Below are positions 34,719-39,660 of a stretch of 39,660 nt of DNA, piece after piece. The stretch comes from an uncultured Lachnospiraceae bacterium (GTDB lineage: Bacteria; Bacillota; Clostridia; Lachnospirales; Lachnospiraceae). The notes beneath the pieces are model-generated. The model did not search any database. It was given only the letters and a program-made list of their open reading frames with translations, and was not told where the DNA came from. The translations under genes were made by a program, and so were the position numbers. Numbering within the stretch: the first letter of the stretch is position 1; each line of letters begins with the position of its first letter. The DNA lies in the NCBI GenBank assembly GCA_947624875.1, contig CANQMA010000014.1:1-39660 (forward strand). Direction: 5' to 3'.

Positions 34719-37340
34719 TTATTTCTCAATTTTTTTCACTTTGGAATACTTACTGTATATCTTCTTTCCGGAAACTTTCCTGTAAACTAGAATCTTGTAA
34801 TAATAAGTTTTTCCTGCCTGCAGTTTTCGATTCGTCCATGTAAACTTACTGTTTCCCTTCACCGTTTTTACTTTTTTGTATTTTTTGTTCAGATTATCTT
34901 TGCGATAAATTTCATACCCGGATGACTTCTTTATTTTTGACCATTGGATTTTCACTCCTGCGCCTTTTTCTTCCAACAAAAGAATCTTCGTCTTTTTAGG
35001 AATCGGCGTAACCGTTACAACCGAAGATTTTGCACTCTTATAGATCGTTTTCCCGACTGTTCTGTAAGCGGCAATTTTGTAAGATTGTTTTCTTCCCGTG
35101 GTCAGGGATTGATGTACATAACTTGTGGCTGTTCCGGGCAGTGTGGCTATCTTGACATATTTTCCTGCAGAATTTTTTCGATACAGATAATAACCGGTCA
35201 GATTTGCCGCAGCCGGCCAGCTTAACTTCACTGACTGATAGTCTCTTGATTTTCCCGTCATCAAAACTTTTGCCGGTTTCACCTTTACTTTGCATACCGC
35301 AGTCTTTCCATTGTTGGATTTTGCGGTAATATTTACGGTTCCTGCGGAAACTGCTGTCACTTTACCTTTCTTGGAAACTTTTGCCACTTTACGGTTTGCA
35401 GAACTCCACGTCACCGTTTTATCGCTGGCTTTTGCCGGCTTGACCGTTGCCTGAAGTTTTTGTTTCTGCCCCACCGTCAGATTCAAAGACTTTTTGTTCA
35501 GAGAGACTCCTGTCACCGGCTGAATTACCCTGACAGTACATTTTCCCTGAGCGCCTCCCACAGCTGCTGTCGCTGTGATGATTGCCGTACCCGGTCCTTT
35601 CGCTTTAACTTTTCCTTTCGAAGTCACTGTCGCTACCGCTTTATTGCTGGATTCATACTTCACGGATTTATCCACTGCGTTCGCCGGGTAAACAGTTGTC
35701 GTCAGTTTTTTTGACTCTCCAACATTAAGGCTTATTTTTTCCGGACTTAATGTACAGCCGTTTGCAAAAACCTGTACCGCAGTCGCCGCATAATTTCCGG
35801 TCGGTGTAAATGCATAAATTGTAACGAGTCCGCCCGCCTTGGCTGTAATTGTTCCGGAAGTATTGACTTTTGCCACTGCAGGATTATCCGAACGGTAATA
35901 AACAGTATCATTGGTTCCTAAGGAAATCGGCACTGTCATTGTGCTTCCCTTTACCATACTATATTCCCGGTTAATATTGATGTAGGTTGCAGAAACATAC
36001 CCCTCATACTTTTTTCCATCTTTTTCAATACTGATTTTATACCAATATGGATTGGACAACCACTTTGAATCAAACTGTAAATTTGTCATGACGCCGGCAT
36101 GAACGGTTACAATATCGCCCTGCTTTAATGTTGTGACAATTTGTCCCGTAGTGTTTGCCTGATTTCTGACATTGACAGAAGATGCCACGGTTCCCTGTGT
36201 AGAAGTATTTCCGTACGAAATGCGGTTTCCTTCTGCCGGCATATTCGTGTAAACCGGAATGACAAAAGTTTTTGCCAGCCCGGCAATTCCCAATTCTTCA
36301 TAGGCATTTTTGGTAAATGAGGCTTCATTTGCCGCACCATAGATGTTTGTCATGTACTGATGGGAATATAAAGCATAGGTGGACGCATTATTGACATTAA
36401 ATCTCTGATAATAAGTCGTGTTCTGTCCGCAGTTAATGTATTTTTCTCCAATATATTGGGCGCCGCCGTTGATGGATTTTGCAGGCGTATTCCAAGGTCT
36501 TCCGTAAGTACTGCCGCCCGACGCCCATGATAAACCGTTTGCTATCGGACTGCCTCCGGAAGTAGCGCCAATATTATAAAAATTGTATATTCCGGTATAT
36601 GCCTGTGAATAAGTGCCTGATACGCTTCCACTGGAACCCATGCCGGCATATTTTGCATTGGCTCCGGTTCCAATCTCCTGAATTATCTTTGAGGCAAGAT
36701 AATAAGCGCTGACATTATACGTTTTTGCTGCTTCCATAATCTGCGCGGAATATAAAATGTCTGTACTGATATATTTTCCCGCAGTGTTAATATAACTAAT
36801 GGCTTTATTGTACATAAAGGAGCCCTCAAGTATCGCTTCCACTCCGGCCTGTGTCTGCGTGGCAGCGTCAAAGGACAACTGTTCAAACATATAAATATGC
36901 GTTTCATTGAGGAAATTTCTCGGATCCACAAAATAAGCAATACAGTTTTTGGAAGCGGCAACCCATGTTCCGCCGTCCTTTGGTATGTATGTTCCGGTCG
37001 ACGCATTGTAATTTTTCACGGAACCATTCGATTTCAACAATTTTGAAAAACTATTTTCAATCAGACTTTTATCGTCAGCAAACTCCTTATTGACAACCGT
37101 GGCAAAATTTAAGCCGGTATTATATGCCACAAATTTCCAGCTCGGATACTTGGTATGTAATGTCCGAAGATATGGTTTATAACTGTCCGGAAAAGCTGCA
37201 ATACTATTTTCAAACGCAGCGTCAGCCGCTTTTGTTTCCGCCTTATGAACAATGCCTGAACCAAGCGTCAGCACCATGCAGAAGACCAGAAAAATACTCA
37301 TAATCTGTTTGATTTTTGGATTCTTTTGTATTTTTTTCAT
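34719..37340 (-). CDS. Secreted N-acetylglucosaminidase-type cell-wall hydrolase with SH3, Big_2 and Fn3 domains
   Basis: An 873-residue exported protein with a signal peptide (about 1-38, basic start then a hydrophobic run, ending near AETKAAD). A ~100-residue region with FPDSYKPYLRTLHTKYPSW follows, then a glucosaminidase domain (about 195-345) with the probable catalytic Glu222 in SKIIQEIGTGA. After that come an SH3b domain (about 383-452, SVNVRNQANTTGQIVTTL), three Big_2 Ig-like repeats (about 458-525, 530-606, 610-690), and two Fn3-like repeats (about 695-780 and 785-873). It probably cuts glycan strands of peptidoglycan at the cell surface. The tail is very rich in Lys and Tyr, suiting ionic attachment to the wall; no LPXTG is present. 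The ribosome site is weak (GGA). Confidence 0.85.
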   Translation of the reverse strand: MKKIQKNPKIKQIMSIFLVFCMVLTLGSGIVHKAETKAADAAFENSIAAFPDSYKPYLRTLHTKYPSWKFVAYNTGLNFATVVNKEFADDKSLIENSFSKLLKSNGSVKNYNASTGTYIPKDGGTWVAASKNCIAYFVDPRNFLNETHIYMFEQLSFDAATQTQAGVEAILEGSFMYNKAISYINTAGKYISTDILYSAQIMEAAKTYNVSAYYLASKIIQEIGTGANAKYAGMGSSGSVSGTYSQAYTGIYNFYNIGATSGGSPIANGLSWASGGSTYGRPWNTPAKSINGGAQYIGEKYINCGQNTTYYQRFNVNNASTYALYSHQYMTNIYGAANEASFTKNAYEELGIAGLAKTFVIPVYTNMPAEGNRISYGNTSTQGTVASSVNVRNQANTTGQIVTTLKQGDIVTVHAGVMTNLQFDSKWLSNPYWYKISIEKDGKKYEGYVSATYININREYSMVKGSTMTVPISLGTNDTVYYRSDNPAVAKVNTSGTITAKAGGLVTIYAFTPTGNYAATAVQVFANGCTLSPEKISLNVGESKKLTTTVYPANAVDKSVKYESSNKAVATVTSKGKVKAKGPGTAIITATAAVGGAQGKCTVRVIQPVTGVSLNKKSLNLTVGQKQKLQATVKPAKASDKTVTWSSANRKVAKVSKKGKVTAVSAGTVNITAKSNNGKTAVCKVKVKPAKVLMTGKSRDYQSVKLSWPAAANLTGYYLYRKNSAGKYVKIATLPGTATSYVHQSLTTGRKQSYKIAAYRTVGKTIYKSAKSSVVTVTPIPKKTKILLLEEKGAGVKIQWSKIKKSSGYEIYRKDNLNKKYKKVKTVKGNSKFTWTNRKLQAGKTYYYKILVYRKVSGKKIYSKYSKVKKIEK

Positions 37341-37351
37341 TTTTTGTCCAT

Positions 37352-37384
37352 TTATTTTATGTAAACCGAAAATTCAGTCTGCAT
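37352..37384 (-). CDS. Possible 10-residue leader ORF before the glucosaminidase gene
   Basis: ATG at 37384 encodes MQTEFSVYIK and stops at 37352, 11 bases before the glucosaminidase start. An AAGGAG lies upstream of it, stronger than the one in front of the glucosaminidase. It could be a leader peptide or re-initiation device, or chance in the 80-base gap after the topoisomerase gene. Confidence 0.2.
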   Translation of the reverse strand: MQTEFSVYIK

Positions 37385-37420
37385 AAATAGTTTTTCTCCT
37401 TCTTTTATTTGGAAGCATCC

Positions 37421-39660
37421 TTACTTTCGTACTTTTACTCCCTTTGTCCCACGTTTTCCAATTTTTAATTTCCGCAGTTCTACCTGCCTGCCATTACATT
37501 CTACCACCTCATTATCCCCCGTGTCTAGAAGGTAAACATTGGAAACAACGTCATCCGGATTTAACTTGATTCCCCGAACCCCCAGTGTTCCTTTCTTCTG
37601 CTCAGGAACCTCTTTGATCGGGAATCGTAAAAACACTCCTTTTTCTGTCTGTAAAATTAAGATTTCCCGTGTATACTGTAATCCGGCTTCCGGCACAAGC
37701 AAATCCTCTGTAATGCCCATGTCGTCGAATCTCATTTGTTCAAAATCCAGCGGTTCCAAATCGTCGGAGCCTCCCGAGAGAATCACCGGAGATTCAACCT
37801 CCGGCAGTTCTACTTCTTTATCGGAAACTCTGGTAATCTTTACGGAGACCAGTTCGTCTCCCTCTCCTAATTTGGTGCAGAGCATCGTCTTTCGATTTGT
37901 CTCAAATTCACTGCCATCCACCAATTTTATCATTCCGTTTTTTGTTGTAAACAAAAGTTTTCTTCCCTGAATCATTGCGCCAGAGAATAAAGCGACAATG
38001 CTCTCTCCCTGAGAACTGTAATTTCCCAGATTGTCAATTGGAACACCTTTTTCCCGCATTTTTTTCACCGGTATTTTCTGCGCCTTAATCTGATGCATAT
38101 TTCCATTGTTTGTAAAAATGCAGATGGAATCTGTATTCATGCAGTTAAAATAATATTTATTTTCCGCAGTGACGGAATTGATGTTTCGGTCAAAGACTGC
38201 CGGCTCCAGCAGTTTTGCATAACCAAATTTGTCCTGCACAAAAACATACTCCTGCTCGGTAAATGCATTCTCATCAAAGACTGCCTCTTTCCCATCTTCA
38301 ATCAGCGTCTTTCTCGGCATTGCGTATTCTTTCTTGATTTTTTGCAGATCCTTTTTGATGGCAAGAGTCATGGCTCTTCTACTGTTTAAGATGTCCTCAT
38401 ACTCTGCAATCTGTTCCGTCAATTTCTCATATTCTGTCTGCAGGGCAAGAATTTCCAGACCAATCAGTTTTGCCAGGCGTAATTCTAAAATCGCCTGCGC
38501 CTGACGCTCCGTAAAGCACAGATTTCCGGCAAGGATTTCCGATTCCGGATTTCTGAATTTGATTCCCTCTGTGTCACCTTTTGTCAGACATGCTTTTGCC
38601 TGTTTCTGTGTCTGGGAACCGCGGATTACCTCAATAATCAGGTCAATAATATTGGTTGCTTTGATCAGGCCTTCCTTAATCTCTTTCTGTTCTAATGCCT
38701 TATCAAGCAGCGTCGTGTATTTCCTCTGCGCCAGTTCATACTGATAATCGACATAATATTTGATAATGCCCTTTAACCCCATTGTCTCCGGTCGGCCATC
38801 TGCGATTGCCAGCATATTAACTCCAAACGTGTCCTCCAATTTGGTCTTTTTGTAAAGCATATTGGTCAATTTTTCGATATCGGCGCCCTTTTTGAGTTCC
38901 AGGACAATCCGCATTCCGTCTTTATCCGAGGCATTGGAAATATCTACAATATCGGTCGTCTTTTTTGATTCTGCCAAATCGATGACATCAGAGATAAATT
39001 TTCCAATTCCTGCGCCAATCATCGTATATGGGATTTCGGTGATCACCAGCCGGTCTTTTTCCCTGCTTTTTCCCTTTTCAAAAACAAGTTTTCCACGGAG
39101 TTTGATTTTTCCTGTACCGGACTCATAAATGTCCAATAATTCCGATTGATTTGCTACAATGCCTCCGGTAGGGAAATCCGGTCCCGGCATCCGCTTCATC
39201 AGTTCTTCCGTCGTAATTTGATTATTTTCCATATAGGCGGTTACGGCGTCTATAACCTCTCCCAGATTGTGCGGTGGAATATTTGTTGCCATGCCGACGG
39301 CGATTCCCTCAGCTCCGTTAATGAGCAGATTCGGCACACGGACCGGCAAAACTTCCGGCTCTTTTTCCGTTTCATCAAAGTTTGGAATAAAGTCCACCAC
39401 ATCCTTGTCCAGGTCTGCCAGATAAACTTCTTCCGTAAACTTTTTGAGACGCGCTTCCGTATAACGCATTGCGGCTGCGCCATCCCCTTCGATGGAACCA
39501 AAATTTCCATGTCCGTCAATCAGCGCCATTCCCTTTTTAAACTCCTGCGCCAGAACGACGAGCGTATCATAAATGGAACTATCCCCGTGAGGATGATATT
39601 TACCCATGGTATCCCCGACAATACGCGCCGATTTACGGTGCGGTTTATCGTGACTTAAAT
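37421..39660 (-). CDS. parC: Type IIA topoisomerase A subunit, ParC-like (5' end cut by window)
   Basis: This is the DNA-breaking subunit of topoisomerase IV or gyrase. The coding frame is open to the right edge (the residues before 39607 read [14 protein letters not shown]), so the ATG at 39607 is internal. Present are the winged-helix [13 protein letters not shown] (wild-type Ser and Asp at the quinolone positions), the catalytic Tyr in AMRYTEARL (codon 39463-39461), the tower and coiled-coil regions, and a C-terminal beta-pinwheel. The pinwheel has no QRRGGKG gyrase box; at the expected place it reads [18 protein letters not shown]. This favours ParC over GyrA, though Lachnospiraceae copies are often labelled gyrase. 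parE would be expected beyond the right edge. Confidence 0.85.
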   Translation of the reverse strand, partial: LSHDKPHRKSARIVGDTMGKYHPHGDSSIYDTLVVLAQEFKKGMALIDGHGNFGSIEGDGAAAMRYTEARLKKFTEEVYLADLDKDVVDFIPNFDETEKEPEVLPVRVPNLLINGAEGIAVGMATNIPPHNLGEVIDAVTAYMENNQITTEELMKRMPGPDFPTGGIVANQSELLDIYESGTGKIKLRGKLVFEKGKSREKDRLVITEIPYTMIGAGIGKFISDVIDLAESKKTTDIVDISNASDKDGMRIVLELKKGADIEKLTNMLYKKTKLEDTFGVNMLAIADGRPETMGLKGIIKYYVDYQYELAQRKYTTLLDKALEQKEIKEGLIKATNIIDLIIEVIRGSQTQKQAKACLTKGDTEGIKFRNPESEILAGNLCFTERQAQAILELRLAKLIGLEILALQTEYEKLTEQIAEYEDILNSRRAMTLAIKKDLQKIKKEYAMPRKTLIEDGKEAVFDENAFTEQEYVFVQDKFGYAKLLEPAVFDRNINSVTAENKYYFNCMNTDSICIFTNNGNMHQIKAQKIPVKKMREKGVPIDNLGNYSSQGESIVALFSGAMIQGRKLLFTTKNGMIKLVDGSEFETNRKTMLCTKLGEGDELVSVKITRVSDKEVELPEVESPVILSGGSDDLEPLDFEQMRFDDMGITEDLLVPEAGLQYTREILILQTEKGVFLRFPIKEVPEQKKGTLGVRGIKLNPDDVVSNVYLLDTGDNEVVECNGRQVELRKLKIGKRGTKGVKVRK

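Noticed and set aside
35200-35960. Repeat-like DNA as a possible CRISPR or tandem repeat
   Set aside because: The similarity comes from repeated Big_2 protein domains that differ at DNA level; there are no identical repeats with spacers.
39146-39658. 170-residue frame opposite the topoisomerase gene
   Set aside because: It is fully antisense to a strongly conserved topoisomerase core, its composition is unlike real proteins here, and it has no ribosome site.

Overview
The window looks like a chromosomal segment of a low-GC, anaerobic, endospore-forming Firmicute, most likely a Lachnospiraceae-type Clostridium relative. The evidence is the sporulation genes (gpr, spoIIP, a GerMN lipoprotein), an anaerobic ribonucleotide reductase activase, a CIRCE/HrcA heat-shock operon start, AGGAGG-type ribosome binding sites, and the protein sequences themselves. 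No rRNA, tRNA, transposase, phage gene or CRISPR array was found. This is core chromosome with a few accessory insertions.

From right to left on the minus strand, positions 20 kb to 1 run comEA, response regulator, histidine kinase, GerMN lipoprotein, comEC, holA, (rpsT on the plus strand), gpr, spoIIP, lepA, hemW, hrcA. This is the order of the classic Bacillus comE-holA-rpsT-gpr-spoIIP-lepA-hemW-hrcA-grpE-dnaK block. It is interrupted at three points: a two-component system plus GerMN lipoprotein where comEB sits in Bacillus; nrdG-dut on the opposite strand between spoIIP and lepA; and a MATE exporter plus a YfhO membrane protein between hemW and hrcA. The response regulator, kinase and GerMN lipoprotein resemble the actinobacterial MtrA-MtrB-LpqB trio and probably share one transcript with the DNA-uptake genes comEA and comEC.

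Positions 20-22.2 kb hold a small DMT/YdcZ membrane protein and a Na/Pi cotransporter with a PhoU-like tail. Positions 22.3-28.3 kb hold the arginine genes: argC-argJ-argB-argD on minus and argG diverging on plus. The region between argC and argG carries two ARG-box-like palindromes with centres 21 bp apart, one lying on a good argC promoter, so ArgR control can be predicted from sequence.

Positions 28.4-32.7 kb form one plus-strand operon, GT2 glycosyltransferase - GtrA flippase - YfhO, with its own promoter and terminator. This is the three-part layout of the CsbB/YngA/YfhO type that decorates cell-surface polymers. Together with the other YfhO at 2.9-5.5 kb it suggests two such transferases. 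Positions 32.8-37.3 kb (minus) encode a secreted glucosaminidase with SH3, Big_2 and Fn3 domains, a HAD-family protein with altered active-site motifs, and a PrsA/SurA-like foldase lipoprotein. The right edge cuts a type IIA topoisomerase A subunit, more ParC-like than GyrA-like.

Start codons were often moved downstream of the longest open frame to the best-placed Shine-Dalgarno. Promoters, operators and leader structures were read by eye and are predictions.
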